Counted from the stretch's first letter, positions 24,001 to 50,760 are shown. The stretch: DNA of 64,000 bases from Owenia fusiformis (GCA_903813345.2 CAIIXF020000007.1:19641564-19705563); one strand, 5' to 3'. Notes: a model not told the origin generated them from the sequence alone. A program made the numbers and translations.

Positions 24001-27000
24001 AATCTACTCTTAATTGCCTTTCATTTGAGTATAATAAAGCTATACTTCAGAAAGATCTAAAAATTAGCGAAAATTTCTGTTTTCCTGACCCCCCATACAC
24101 GGCCCCTGGGGGTCAGGATGAAAAACACAGAATACATTTGAAATAGATAAATGTTGTGAATATACTACCAAAATTTCAAACAATAATATTAATTACTTTG
24201 GTTTAGAATGAAAAATTTATGATTTTTGCGAAAAAGTCCCGTCATTTTTAAAGCGGCGGCCATCTTGAAAATTTTTTTTTTTGCGTAAAACTATTCACCA
24301 ATATACATCTTTCCACTAAATATGAAGAAAATCCGTCTACTAGTATTTGAGTTATCTTCCAAACGGACGGACGGACGGACGGACGGACTGACTGAAAGTG
24401 GATTTCGCGAGTCAGATAGACAAATCAATGTTAACTAAAATGGCTGAAAATAAAAAAAAATGGATACAATTTTTCGCTGATTTTTTGTAACAAAATTATT
24501 TCATATATCTAATCTTTACATAGACATGGATTTTTACAATGTAGGACAACTGAAATTATTTGTAAAGCTAGGAAATGAGCCAAAAGTGAATTTCGCGAGA
24601 CAAAAGTGACGGCCATTTTGAAAATAGGCGAGCTTTTGAACCATGAGTCATAGGGGGGTTTTCTGTATTGATGTTGAACAGAAATAACTTAAAACAGGAA
24701 TCCTATCGACAGAGGTTTTAAAACGTGCCACTATTGTTGACGGACAGACGGACAGACAGATGGACGGACGGACGGACAGACAGACGGACAAGTGAGTGAT
24801 TGCAAAAGCTCAACATGTGAGCTAAAAAGTGAGCGATGTCATAAGTATTGTGATAATAATGTCCCTTATACCTATTTATTACAGGTCGTGTAGACCATTG
24901 TTGCCTGATTTATAGCAAAAACATTGACTTTTGCACGTTGGTGCTGATGCGCCTTTTTTAATAGATCTCTTAGAAGGGTATCAGTTCAAAAATATACGAG
25001 ATGACCTAACATATTTTGCAATGCACTGCGCCTATTCATTTGGCAATTCAGTTGTAAATTTTCTCCAAATTTGTTGAGTTTTCTTGCAGAAATCACCTAA
25101 TCCCCCCTCCATCATTTTTGTACGATCACCGGGCGTGATTCTATTACAAGGGGGAACATCAATAAAGAATAACTCACACTGTTTATTAAAGAAAGACATC
25201 ACTCCTGCCTGCTTAGGTTTCCCCTTAGCTGCAGACTTCACACTCTTCTGTAATATATAGAGGAGTGCTGGTGAAAAAGGAAATAAATGTGATTTTCATC
25301 CATAGCAATTTGAATGTAATTAAAGAGGGTAAGAACTTTTCAGAAATCAACACAAAAAATAAAAATACAATTCAAAGTAAAAGTTTGCCTTTAACAATCT
25401 TGGAGGGTTCAATTATTTAAAATATTTGCAAAAGTCTTGTCCTGGCTGATCCCTATTGCTTTTGAATATGTGTATTCCTGTATATAGTACTGTATATGAA
25501 GTCAAGTAACACATTCAACCGCCTACCTCTGATTCAGGGGCAGATTTCTTCTCTGCTTTGGTAAACATACTAGCTATCCCTTGCTTCCCTTGGGGAGATG
25601 ACTTCTTTCCAGGTCCACCCTTTTTAGAGACATCACTCTCAGTCTGTAACAATAAGATATTCATACTATTTACTTTTTCACCATGTAATTGCCTTGGTTA
25701 TTAGACTATTTCATTATTAATCAATATAATGTGAATGGTGAATGCATTGTCACAGTAGTTGTTTTCATATCATAGGACATTTTTGAATTGAGGATTCAAA
25801 GGATGGTATATTGTCTGTTTATGTTGCATTCATTAAGATCTATGAGGAATGTACTGCGTAATGCTAGATTGTTAAATAGAGACTAGTTCCCCTCCAACTA
25901 ATTCTTTGTCACTCTCTGTGTGAGAAACAGAATGGGAGGATGAGAAACAGAATGGGAGGATGAGAGAAACAGAATGGGAGAATGAAAGAAGCAGAATGGG
26001 AGGATGAGAGAAACAGAATGGGAGAATGAGAGAAACAGAATGGGAGGATGAAAGAAGCAGAATGGGAGGATGAGAGAAATAAAATGGGAGAATGAGAGAA
26101 ACAGAATGGGAGAATGAGAGAAATAGAATGGGAAGATGAGAGAAACAGAATGGGAGGATGAGAGAAACAGAATGGGAGAATGAGAGAAACAGAATGGGAG
26201 AATGAGAGAAACAGAATGGGAGGATGAAAGAAGCAGAATGGGAGGATGAGAGAAATAAAATGGGAGAATGAGAGAAACAGAATGGGAGAATGAGAGAAAT
26301 AGAATGGGAAGATGAGAGAAACAGAATGGGAGGATGAGAGAAACAGAATGGGAGAATGAGAGAAACAGAATGGGAGAATGAGAGAAACAGAATGGGAGGA
26401 TGAGAGAAACAGAATGGGAGGATGAAAGAAGCAGAATGGGAGGATGAGAGAAACAGAATGGGATGATGAGAAACAATATGGGAAACCCTTCACCTGACCA
26501 AAAGCATATTCTGCTAACACAGCATTGATGCTAGATTGATGCTAGATTGCGTAATGCTAGATTGTTAAATAAAGACTAGTTCCCCTCCCACTAATTCTTT
26601 GTCACTCTGTGTGTGAGAAACAGAATGGGAGGATGAGAAACAGAATGAGAGGATGAGAGAAACAGAATGGGAGGATGAGAGAAACAGAATGGGAGGATGA
26701 AAGAAGCAGAATGGGAGGATGAGAGAAATAAAATGGGAGAATGAGAGAAACAGAATGGGAGAATGAGAGAAATAGAATGGGAAGATGAGAGAAACAGAAT
26801 GGGATGATGAGAAACAATATGGGAAACCCTTCACCTGACCAAAAGCATATTCTGCTAACACGGCATTGATGTGTGAAAGCAATTGACATACCTTCTTTGG
26901 TTTAGTATCGGCTGTTGAGCTTTTATTGTTCTTGACTGCAGATTTCTCTGTAGATGACTCGTTGATCTTCAAGGCAGATATTTTCAGCTCATCAGCAGAC

Positions 27001-30000
27001 CTCAACTTTGCGAGGGTGCATTTGATTGCACTATATCTAAATCAACAAACCAAATCAATCATATATTTCTTTATAAATGGGACAAATAGGTATAGAGCCT
27101 GATCATTTTGTTGTTATTCAATATTCTTTGCTAAAAGGGAAATCTGGGATTAGTATACGAAGTATATGAATATCAAATTGTAGGTAACTTGTTTTTTGAT
27201 ATTTCTACTCTTCAATTATCAAAAGAGTCTATGTTTAATTCTAAAATAATATGGCAAAATAAAAATAAAATCTGGAAGTTGCAATAAATAGCCTTAATAA
27301 AAACTTAACTATGCATTGGAATTACTTATTGATCAAAACGTTTAAAGCTTACTTATTTGAAGTAAATATCTGTTCTTTCAGGAGGTCATAGTCAGCAGTG
27401 TACAGAGCATTAGAGTCCTAAAATATAACAGTATTTTAAAATGTTTTAAACCAATTTCATGATGCCTTAGTCTCCCTTCCCCTGTTCATTAAACATTACT
27501 GAACATTGAAGTTATATAATAATTCTATCAATATAACAAAGCTTTTTGTTTTTTCCCAACTAAATTGCACATAATTAGCAAATAAGTTGTAAATAAGAGT
27601 GTTCACATTGAGACATGTTCAGATTAAAGAGGTGTTTGGATATACAGGTTTTATTGTAACATTTTATTGTGATTTACCTTCAACTTTGCTTGTTGTACAC
27701 TGTAGACATGGCAACTAGTTACTGGGTCAAGTTGAGCCTTTGTAGCTTCCAGTTGCTCCTCTTGTATGACACAGATTCTGTGTACCTACAATACAAAACA
27801 AAGCTTAGATATTGTTTGTTGTACACTGTAGACATGGCTACTAGTAACTGGGTCAAGTTGAGCCCTTGTAGCTTCCAGTTGCTCCTCTTGTATGACACAG
27901 ATTCTGTGTACCTACAATACAAAACAAAGCTTAGTTGTTGTTTGTTGTGCACTGTAGACATGGCTACTAGTCACTGGGTCAAGTTGAAGTTCGTAATTTA
28001 TGGAATTTTTATTACTGGAACCAAGAATTTTGAATCTAGTCTGTTTTATGAATGGGATGCATCGCAATAGGCTGCTTCCAAGGGCAAAGTCTCAATGGAT
28101 GAATCTAATCTTACAATCATGTTTGTTTATTGTGGGTGTGTCTTACCAACGTACATTGTAAAGGAGTTCCCTTGATTTTCTCGGAATAAACAAACAAAAG
28201 TTATCCTTATCCCCCCATAATCTTTACTTATATTGTATTTTTATTGATATATTGCTGATGCATACCATGATTTTCAGTACATGTATGTTGTTGTCAGTAC
28301 AATATAGCAGATCTCAGAAGTGGTTAACACATTATCATTAAAACAGTTTATAATTTCATAAGGGACCACAATTCACGATGAGTACCAGTGAAAGACTTTT
28401 TAATACCCTGGCCTTAAAATATGAAATTGTTGTAAGGTTTTGGCCAAAACTGATTGACATTTACCTTATCAGTCTTTGACACACCTGACACCATATACAC
28501 CACAGAAATTTTGTCATTGTCTTTCTCATTTCTTTCTTTTTCTACAAAACTGTGTAGCATTCTGGAAAAAGTTGGATAATTTACATTTCAATAACATAAA
28601 GTCTCAATTCATTATAAATATCGAGTGAATTAGCAACAAACTATTTAGGTTATGTTATTATAGTTTTTACTTCATGTTTCAAGGATGAAAAATAGAAACT
28701 GCAAAAATATTTTAGTTGAATAAAATTATGACTTACTGCTTTGCTTCATTGACATGAACTCCAAGTGTCCGACTCAGCCATTTGTATGAAACCTAAAGAA
28801 ACAAGGAATATTCATATTAAATATCAAATTTGAAAATAGATTGATATGAGCAGTGATCAGGGCTTACTTCCAATCATCAGGGTATACTTTTCAGTCTTAA
28901 AACTGACACTGTCCAATGCAGACAAAACCAAAAGTTGACAACTCATGAGTTCTTAGATCACAAGAGGGGAATTTTTTGCTTATCCTGTACACAACTCATA
29001 TACTCAAATCAAATTGTCATACTGTACATGAAGTTCTCTATTGTAAATGGTGTTGCAAACAGAAACTTCTAACAACAGATACACAAATAGATTATACACC
29101 TACAGGGTGGTCAAAAAATGGAAATCCTTGCGCTATTTTAGTCATATCTTTGTCATCTTTGGAAATAAAACCCTGATATTTTACACACTTGTACATCATT
29201 CAATTTCCTACCAACCTACATGTACTATATTTCATGACCATCATTAGTCACAATGTTGTAGCACTTTAAAGGGGCAACAAGGACTGTAGAGAGAAAAAAA
29301 TTCTGAGCTATCAGATCAATATTTGGCTTAACATCTTATTTGACATACCTATTTTCTTAAAATGTATGGATAAACTATCAATTTCAGCATTAAGAAGTGT
29401 AAATTCAGTTCAAAGCTTCTATAAAGGGAGTCCCATTTATAGATTTTTAAGATTCACCATGTTTCAAGAGGAATATCTTTTGAAATAATGTTCATCCATG
29501 GGGTTTCTTTGTAGATAATAAAAATATATATTAGTCTTGATGAAATATCCAAACTTAAATATATTTTGACACTGGTCAATCATCGTTGAATGGCCCCCTG
29601 CACTAATTGTTGCACCTTAAAAGAACATGCTCTAGTGGCCACTATTGTGCTGTAGGCAAACCTGCGATGGGCTTTCAACAGATCTCTTGAAAGCCCATGC
29701 TCTGACCAGAGACATATAAAACATATGTCTCTGATCTGACCAATAAAGTTTGAGAAGAGAAAAATCATATTTTTCCTCAAAGTGTTTTCTACATTTTTAT
29801 GGCATCCCAGAACATAACCAGGTACGATAACAACGCAAAAAAATCTTAATGAAATCTTACTTTTCATTTCATGCAACTCATGTTAAACACAAACTCCCAC
29901 TGAACGAAAAAATGGCACACGTGCGCATGCGGGATTATGCGCTTGCAGGATAACCATTCAGATTATTTTATATAATTCGCTCAAGCGATTTATTCACTCC

Positions 30001-31020
30001 TGAGGACTTATCATAAAAATTGAACCACAATTGACAGAGAACAGAAAGAGACCTAAGGATATTCATGTCTCAGTAATCAAAATTTGAACTCAAATTCATG
30101 AGAAATGAATCATTCATACTCTGAAATAAAGCTATGCATACAAGGAAATACAGGTGAATATATATTACGGCATATCTTTCTAGACATTGGAGAGTATGGG
30201 ATTTCAAATCACTGATGTCAAGGAGTATTGACAATATACGACTTCAGGCCTGTCAACTTGGGAACACCTAGCATACATACAAGATATTTCAAGAAAAATG
30301 TGTGACATTTTCGGTATCCACATGAAAAGTCCGAACGAAATGCGTTCGTTTTTTTTTGGTGTTCGGTTTTGTGCTGTATCAGCATGGGCTTTCAACTAGA
30401 AATTGAAAACCCATGGTATCAGCGATCACTTTTTTGACACTTTTCTACAGGAATATTTTTGCTTGACAATAATCAGGTAAAATGCGTATTTGCAAAGATA
30501 ACTGGCGTGACTTCAAATTTTCCAGCAAATGCGTGACAAATAGATGACAAATATTCTGTCACACAAAGATAACTGGCGTGACTTCAAATTTTCCAGCAAA
30601 TGCGTGACAAATACGCAAATTGCGGGACAGTTGGACGGCCTGCGACTTATCAATTATTTTTCGTCCACTGTAAGTAATTTCAAATCACCGAAGTCTAGGA
30701 GTATTGACAAAAAGTCAACATTTATTTTATTTTCTACAGTACTTGATGTATTTATTTCATGATTTGGGATAGGTTTGAAATGTTATATAGTTAGAGAACA
30801 GTTTCAGTTTCATTTCATCATTCAGCATTGACTTTCTGCTGTTTGCCTTTTTCAGAAGTCAATCAAATCATATATGAGTGAGGCCATTGATCGTACAGTG
30901 GTCAATAAGGTCCACAATAGTAACTTTACGACAAAGATGTTGTTTCAATTGTATACTTACTATTTTGTTGGCGTCATTGACATACTCCTCAAGGTTTTCC
31001 ATAAAAATTTGGTCAGCCAT
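18097..31020 (-). CDS. POLD3: POLD3, DNA polymerase delta subunit 3 (complete, 14 exons)
   Basis: POLD3 (p66) tethers polymerase delta to PCNA. Exons, minus strand: 31020-30961, 28792-28737, 28561-28465, 27785-27678, 27417-27353, 27036-26892, 25643-25527, 25247-25178, 21026-20978, 20788-20691, 20149-20019, 18897-18801, 18499-18372 and 18183-18097. They join in phase to 435 residues (human 466). The N-terminal region (MADQIFMENLEEYV, YKWLSRTLGVHVNEAKQ, LYTADYDLLKEQI) binds the p50 subunit in the family. The middle is low-complexity, with KQGIASMF and QAGVMSFF motifs. The conserved DEDGFMVTEKVWES block precedes the C-terminal PCNA-interacting box QTSLMNFF (425-432). Introns hold a minisatellite, a partial exon duplication and several transposons. 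Confidence 0.95.
19062..19445. repeat. inverted-repeat relic with a broken 126-codon frame next to it
   Basis: CTTTTTAAGCCTC is mirrored locally by GAGGCTTAAAAAG. ACTAAATAAATCTAGTTT (about 19121-19138) is mirrored by AAACTAGATTTATTTAGT (about 19376-19393), followed by further homology around GATCTTTTGAAGCCTC. A minus-strand open frame (19730-19350) starts MLPKVLVNMLSDLENQG and runs into the right arm. I do not recognise its family firmly. It is probably a repeat-borne remnant in a POLD3 intron, not an exon. Confidence 0.4.
20285..20540. repeat. ~100-bp duplication, 151-bp spacing
   Basis: ATGGAAAATCCAAAA...GAAATCAATCTG occurs at about 20285-20381 and again at about 20436-20533, with about 85-90 percent identity by eye. 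It is intronic in POLD3. Confidence 0.6.
21379..22423. mobile_element. foldback-like element with inverted 16-17-bp repeat arrays
   Basis: About six tandem copies of CAACTCGTACCCAAGA (21388-21482) are mirrored by five copies of TCTTGGGTACGAGTTG (22335-22416). The whole is bracketed by the 8-bp direct repeat CACGTGAT (21371-21378 and 22424-22431), a plausible target-site duplication. The interior is AT-rich and noncoding. It lies in the large POLD3 intron between the exons at 21026 and 25178. Confidence 0.6.
22520..24825 (+). mobile_element. element of ~337-bp tandem units with GCTCACATG ends
   Basis: The marker AAAATGGCTGAAAA recurs at about 22609, 22944, 23281, 23620 and 24438. The first four are 335-339 bp apart; the last is displaced by an inserted Helitron-like copy. 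The element starts near GTACCGTGGGTACT and GGCTCACATGG, and ends with a GGAC array and CAACATGTGAGC, so the outer 9-mers are inverted. A shorter relative lies at 9120-9420. No coding capacity was seen. Confidence 0.62.
23675..24395 (-). mobile_element. Helitron-like element, 5'-truncated, second copy
   Basis: This is the reverse complement of the 14700-15463 element. The 3' terminal CTAG is at 23675-23678 and is followed on that strand by T, with an ACTCTGTGGAGT hairpin next to it and TCCCAACGAAC at 23697-23707. Similarity continues to the GGAC array at about 24364-24393 and stops there, with the 5' TC end missing. It interrupts a 337-bp unit of the surrounding element, probably with later recombination between GGAC arrays. 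Confidence 0.7.
25857..26880. repeat. minisatellite, 21-22-bp unit, in a duplicated block
   Basis: Units like GAGAGAAACAGAATGGGAGG or the -GAATGA- variant fill 25918-26475, about 26 copies, and again about 26612-26815. Both arrays are flanked by the same unique sequences: GACTAGTTCCCCTCC and the TTCTTTGTCACTCT block on one side, GAAACCCTTCACCTGACC on the other. So a whole segment was duplicated. The unit lacks stop codons in two minus-strand frames, giving long Ser/Leu/Phe-rich open frames that are not genes. It lies between POLD3 exons 6 and 7. Confidence 0.88.
27804..27990 (-). pseudogene. decayed tandem copies of POLD3 exon 4
   Basis: The working exon 4 (27785-27678) and its upstream intron edge are repeated as a second copy (exon-like part ~27911-27806) and a partial third copy (~27990-27940). 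The second copy keeps the acceptor and reads VHRICVIQEEQLEATRAQ and onward, but has lost the donor and meets a stop in the repeated intron sequence. The third retains only the exon's 3' half. Neither can be spliced in frame. The repeat unit is about 126 bp. Confidence 0.75.
29667..30415. repeat. two hairpins with an ATGGGCTTTCAA stem
   Basis: ATGGGCTTTCAA / TTGAAAGCCCAT (29667-29678 and 29687-29698) is a perfect 12-bp stem with an 8-nt loop. CATGGGCTTTCAA / TTGAAAACCCATG (30383-30395 and 30403-30415) is the same stem with one mismatch. Half-sites recur at 55987 and 62691, and a related CATGGGCTC/GAGCCCATG hairpin is at 55905-55929. It lies in POLD3 intron 1. Confidence 0.6.
30495..30614. repeat. 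49-bp direct duplication, 71 bp apart
   Basis: AAAGATAACTGGCGTGACTT...GCGTGACAAATA occurs at about 30495-30543 and again at 30566-30614, apparently without mismatches. It lies in POLD3 intron 1. Confidence 0.75.
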
Positions 31021-31339
31021 TTTGGGAAATTCCCGCGAATTTACGAAGTAGGTCACATGCGAGACTTCAAATCAAAATGTCAAGTACATAATTTTCACAC
31101 CATTAGAACCGAAATGATTTTAGACATCGATTGATCATATACCATAGATATACTCAGGAATGTAAGTACGAATGATATGACCTAATAAAAATGAAATTAG
31201 ACAACATAGACATGACCTATATATGGCGAGAGCTGACATTCTCGCGAGATCAAACATGGTGGTCACCGGTAACAAATTTTCTAAATCTCTGAAGTTTTTA
31301 GCGAATTTACACCTCTAGTTAGTTCAGATATAAAGGACA
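31021..31339. promoter_or_regulatory. bidirectional POLD3/LCMT1 promoter with TCTCGCGAGA
   Basis: The POLD3 and LCMT1 start codons diverge with only 319 bp between them. A perfect TCTCGCGAGA palindrome sits at 31240-31249. This motif is known from TATA-less, often bidirectional, animal promoters. No TATA box is evident. A TTTCGCGAGAG copy also falls inside LCMT1 exon 1 (~31488-31498). Shared regulation is inference. Confidence 0.7.
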
Positions 31340-46593
<15,254 letters not shown>

Positions 46594-47228
46594 TAAAAAA
46601 AATTATCAGATATTTATATACAGCTTTTATATACAGATATAAGACGATTTAACTATAGTACATCCCCAGTAAATATGCCAAATAGAAGCTTGCCTATGTA
46701 AATGAACTGAAGGATTGTCTTGAAATAATATGTCTTTTGGGCTGTAGGGTGTACTCATTTACAAGTTTATGTTTCACCTTGACATTTCATTCTTATTCTC
46801 ACAGGGTGTCATTAGAAGGTTTTTGTAATGGGCATCAGCTGGTTATTGTTCGTAACAACCTACATGCACTCCATGGAATGTGTTTGAAGTCCAATAATAT
46901 GAGGAGTTAAAGCTTTTGAAAACACCAATTACGTACATGTAGGCTATATCGAAATCTAAAATGTTCGTTTTTATTTTTATAATTTTTTAATGTCACAACT
47001 TTATAATGTTTATTATTTACATAGTACTATGATTTCATCTTAACTCTGGAAGTATTAGTGTCACCTAGACTAAGATTTATGAGTTGATTTGATCATTGTT
47101 ATACAAAAATGATGTTCATTTTTTGTCAGCCCTGGGTGATCAGTTTCAAACGTGAAAAGTATGAGTGCATCACTGCATGTACTAACCTACATGCACAAGG
47201 TTGAAGGCAAAGTACATTGTCAGGATGG
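46594..47228. other. LCMT1 3' flank, nothing else recognised
   Basis: AT-rich sequence after the LCMT1 stop, presumably including its 3'UTR. No clear AATAAA signal or other gene was seen. Confidence 0.35.
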
Positions 47229-47236
47229 GTTAGGAC

Positions 47237-47694
47237 TAGTGTTGTCGCGATGTGCCATAATCGTACATCGATGCATCGGCAATTTTCAGTAGTAAACATC
47301 GATGCACATTGCGATGTACATCGAGAAAAAGTTCGAGAAAAGTGCACTGAAATACCGAACGCTAATGCACTAAAAAAATATCGAACAGAACAAATTAATA
47401 AGAGTACGCTGGTACATCCGGGAACATAGTAACTGTGAAATGAAAGTAAAGTAATTTTTTAGATTAATGGTTCATTTCGACTAGCTAAAACAGTTTTAAA
47501 GCGAAAGAATATCAGAAAACATTTGAAAATGAAAAAAGGTGAGCAATTTGCGTCAAAATAAGATAAGAAAGGGCGATTTTTAGCAAATTAAAATTTTTTA
47601 AAAACATCGATGTTTTGTTTCAGACATCGATGCATCGCCAGAACCAGCTTTGGCGATGTATATCGCGATGTATCGATTAATCGCGACAACACTA
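47237..47694. mobile_element. 458-bp hAT-type MITE
   Basis: Perfect 15-bp terminal inverted repeats TAGTGTTGTCGCGAT are flanked by the 8-bp direct repeat GTTAGGAC (47229-47236 and 47695-47702). Both are hallmarks of hAT elements. The interior repeats CATCGATGCATCG-like words on both sides and has no transposase. Confidence 0.9.
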
Positions 47695-49312
47695 GTTAGG
47701 ACATGCATGAATGCTTTTAAATCCAATGAAGAATGATAAAAGCTTCTTTATTGTAATTAGAATATACTATCCCTCCTTTATAAAAAATGACATTGTCATT
47801 GTTGAAACTATAATGCACAGTCATCACAGGCATAGCCAAGGGGGTGTTTTTTGTAAAATTTGTTGAAAATACATTAACAAATTATAGTTTGAAATGCTTG
47901 AATGTACTCAAGGGGCGAGGAGGAAAATTCTCAATAAATGGTGTATAGTTGGTTTGGCAGCATTTTCAGTTAGGGGAGAGTCTTGGATGAAACTTCCACC
48001 TAGGTGATAGCTTCACAGAGTGGTAGGAAGTTCTTTTTTTTGAGGAGTTAGCCCCCCACCCCCCAAAAACACCCCACCCGGGGAAAAAAATTGTTCACAG
48101 TAAATAACCTTAGATATTTTGATGTTTGTAAGTGACATACATAGATATTATATATATGAATCACTTGCAGTATAATTGATTCTGATTGCTCCTAAAGAAA
48201 TTGAATATTAGTACAAAGTGTGTATCCCAGGGGGCAAATTCGTGACTCATTTTCTTACTATTTTGATCCTAACTTTTCAATTAGACACTTTAAGAGGTTG
48301 AAAAAATTCATGGGAAGTGCCCAATAGCAAGGTTAGTAAAACTGAAAGTTGCAAAGCCATGGAAGGGGTAGGAGCTGAGAAAAAAATTGTTGATTTTTCG
48401 AAAAATTTAACATTTTTGACAGTTGGATTTTGTGTATGACTATAGCTGACCCCTATAGTTTCTAGATCCATCCCTCTATAATGATATTTATGGTTTTATA
48501 GTGTGGAACTAAGATGTTAAACATAATTTAGATGGGTTTTAAGGAAGTTAAAGGTTTTAAACAAGTCCAAAATTTGAAAAATTGTAAATATAAGGTTTCA
48601 AATTTACATATTCCAGGTATAGCCATGGCTGACCCCTATAGTTTCTAGATCCATCCCTCTGTGATGATATTTATGGTTTTGCCATGTGGAACTAATATGT
48701 AAAACACAATTTAGATGGGTTTTAAGAAAGTTTAAGGTTTTAAACAAGTCCAAAATTTGAAAAATTGTGAATATAAGGTTTCAAATTTACGAATTTCAGG
48801 TATAGCCACGGCTGACCCTTATGATTTTTACATCCATACCTCTATGATTAAATATACAGTTTTAGAGTGTGGGACTAAGATTTAACATATCCAAAATGAA
48901 TTTTAAGGAAGTTTAAGGTTTAAAACAAGTCCAAAATTTGAAGTATTGTAAATGTTAGGTTTCAAATTTATGAATTTCAGGTATAGCCAAAGATGACCCT
49001 TATGGTTTTTACATCTATACCTCAGGGATGAAATATATAGTTTAAGAGTATTTAACTAAAATGTAAAAGATACCTAAGATGAGTTTGAAGGAAGTTCAAG
49101 GTTTTAAACAAGTGCAAAACTTGAAAAATTGATCTCAAAATTGGTCTCAAATTCACGTTATTCAGGTACAGCCTTGAATGAGCCCTGATAATCGAAGGTT
49201 ATGAGCATAATAGTATCAACTATGATATCATAGCTTAGAGACCAGGTGTAGAATATATACCTGTTGCAGCAGTTAGGCAGCAGTTAGTCTGCTGCATATA
49301 GATGGAGTGAAC

Positions 49313-49693
49313 TACAGTAAAATCTCTCTAATCTGAATGCTACTGGTATTTGGACCAGCTAAAAGCATTCTAATTAGGAGTGTTTGAATTTTGAGGTTTT
49401 TACATCTACAATACGAGTTCTGGATTTTGAAGAAATATGAATGCATTCTCAATGAAAAATATTAATAATATTTATACTGACCACATAAAAAGCTTAATAG
49501 CATTCCAAAATTCAATTCAAAAGTTTTGATATCATAACAATTCAGTGTTAAACTGACAATATTTGAGCAATTTTGTAAGAATTTTGATATTTGGTAAAAA
49601 GAGTTCAAGTTAGACAGGTTAATTTTTCAATTAGATATGATGATTGGTAGGTATTCACAATAGTCAGATGTTGGGATATACAGGTTTCACTGA
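49313..49693. mobile_element. mariner-like MITE (~380 bp)
   Basis: The left end TACAGTAAAATCTCTCTAAT and the right end GATATACAGGTTTCACTGA are imperfect inverted repeats of the TACAGTAAAACC family seen at 17095 and 33901. It lies in the centre of the foldback structure. Confidence 0.6.
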
Positions 49694-50102
49694 TGATATA
49701 TCATTTATACAAGATGATGAACTAGAACTACTGTACTATGTGCATTTGATAATTTTTACCACAATGTTAATACTATGTCAGGAAAAGAAAGCACCCATGA
49801 CACTTTGCTTGTAAAACTTGAAAATCAACAACACTATAAGATTTGATAAGGTGTCTACCAAATGAGTAATCCACATAAATTCAAATACACGCACTTGGCA
49901 TGCTATTCCCTATGATGCTATTTATAGATTTTTTGTCAATGTTATTGATCAGCTTATTGGTTTCATTACTTTCTCTAGAATCTAAAATTGACATTGGGTT
50001 TATGAGAGTGGTAAATTGGAATGCAGTTATATGAAGTATTGAATTGGCTGGAATTGGACACAAGTTGCCTAGCTATGTGTGCGTAAACTATGATCTTATG
50101 TG

Positions 50103-50760
50103 GATACAAACAGTTCGTTTGACAATGATCATCTAACTGTAAAATCAGAACTTAAAAAGGGGTTTGAAATGGAGATCGATGAAACCATACCACAAATTGA
50201 TAAAACTTTCGTGATCGATGCAATGGCTATGACAAAAGGAAAAAAATTAAGATTAACTTATATGTTGAAATTTGGAGAGTTTTGGAAAGCTATATTTGAC
50301 TACTCCATCAAATCTAGTAAATGAGCCCAAAGAATAGATTTCATATTAGACTCCTAGTAGTCTCCATCAGTAAAGGATTCTGAAAGAATGCGAAGAATGG
50401 ATGCTTCCCCTACTGAACTTTAATCCAAAGAAGAAATTATACCATTACCTAAAAATATGAATACCTTTTGGCCAAGTCATATAATACAAATTTTCAAAGA
50501 TTACAAAGAAATTTAATAAAGCAGCATTCTAAAAGTGTGCCAAATGTCAAAATTGTTTTAAGTGGAACTATTGGAGAGAACTTAAATATCTGTGAAAATG
50601 ATAACTGAAATCCCCTGTTAAATTCTACTCTTGAAGAGGCTGATTTTAAACTTATTCACTCTGTTTTACATTCAGCAGGAGAACATGTGGGACTGCAGTA
50701 ATTTGCATCAAATGACACTGATATTCTAATTTTATGACTATCATTTCAATAAATGTAAAA
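50103..50760 (+). pseudogene. broken relic of a repeat-associated protein gene
   Basis: An open start (FVIDAMAMTKGKKLRLTYML, KFGEFWKAIFDYSIKSSK) is followed after stops and frame changes by VKDSERMRRM, EEADFKLIHSVLHSAGEH and ASNDTDILIL. This order recalls a protein family common in invertebrate repeats with EEAD and DTD motifs, but I cannot name it with certainty. Several in-frame stops make it a pseudogene. It lies at the centre of the foldback structure and may be its former coding region. Confidence 0.45.

Noticed and set aside
25898-26520. Two long overlapping minus-strand open frames of about 190-200 codons, rich in Ser, Leu, Phe and His
   Set aside because: They are translations of the 21-22-bp minisatellite, open in more than one frame, and lie in a POLD3 intron whose flanking exons splice in phase without them.
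27804-27911. Second copy of POLD3 exon 4 as a mutually exclusive alternative exon
   Set aside because: It lacks a donor site and reads into a stop, so it cannot splice in frame to exon 5.
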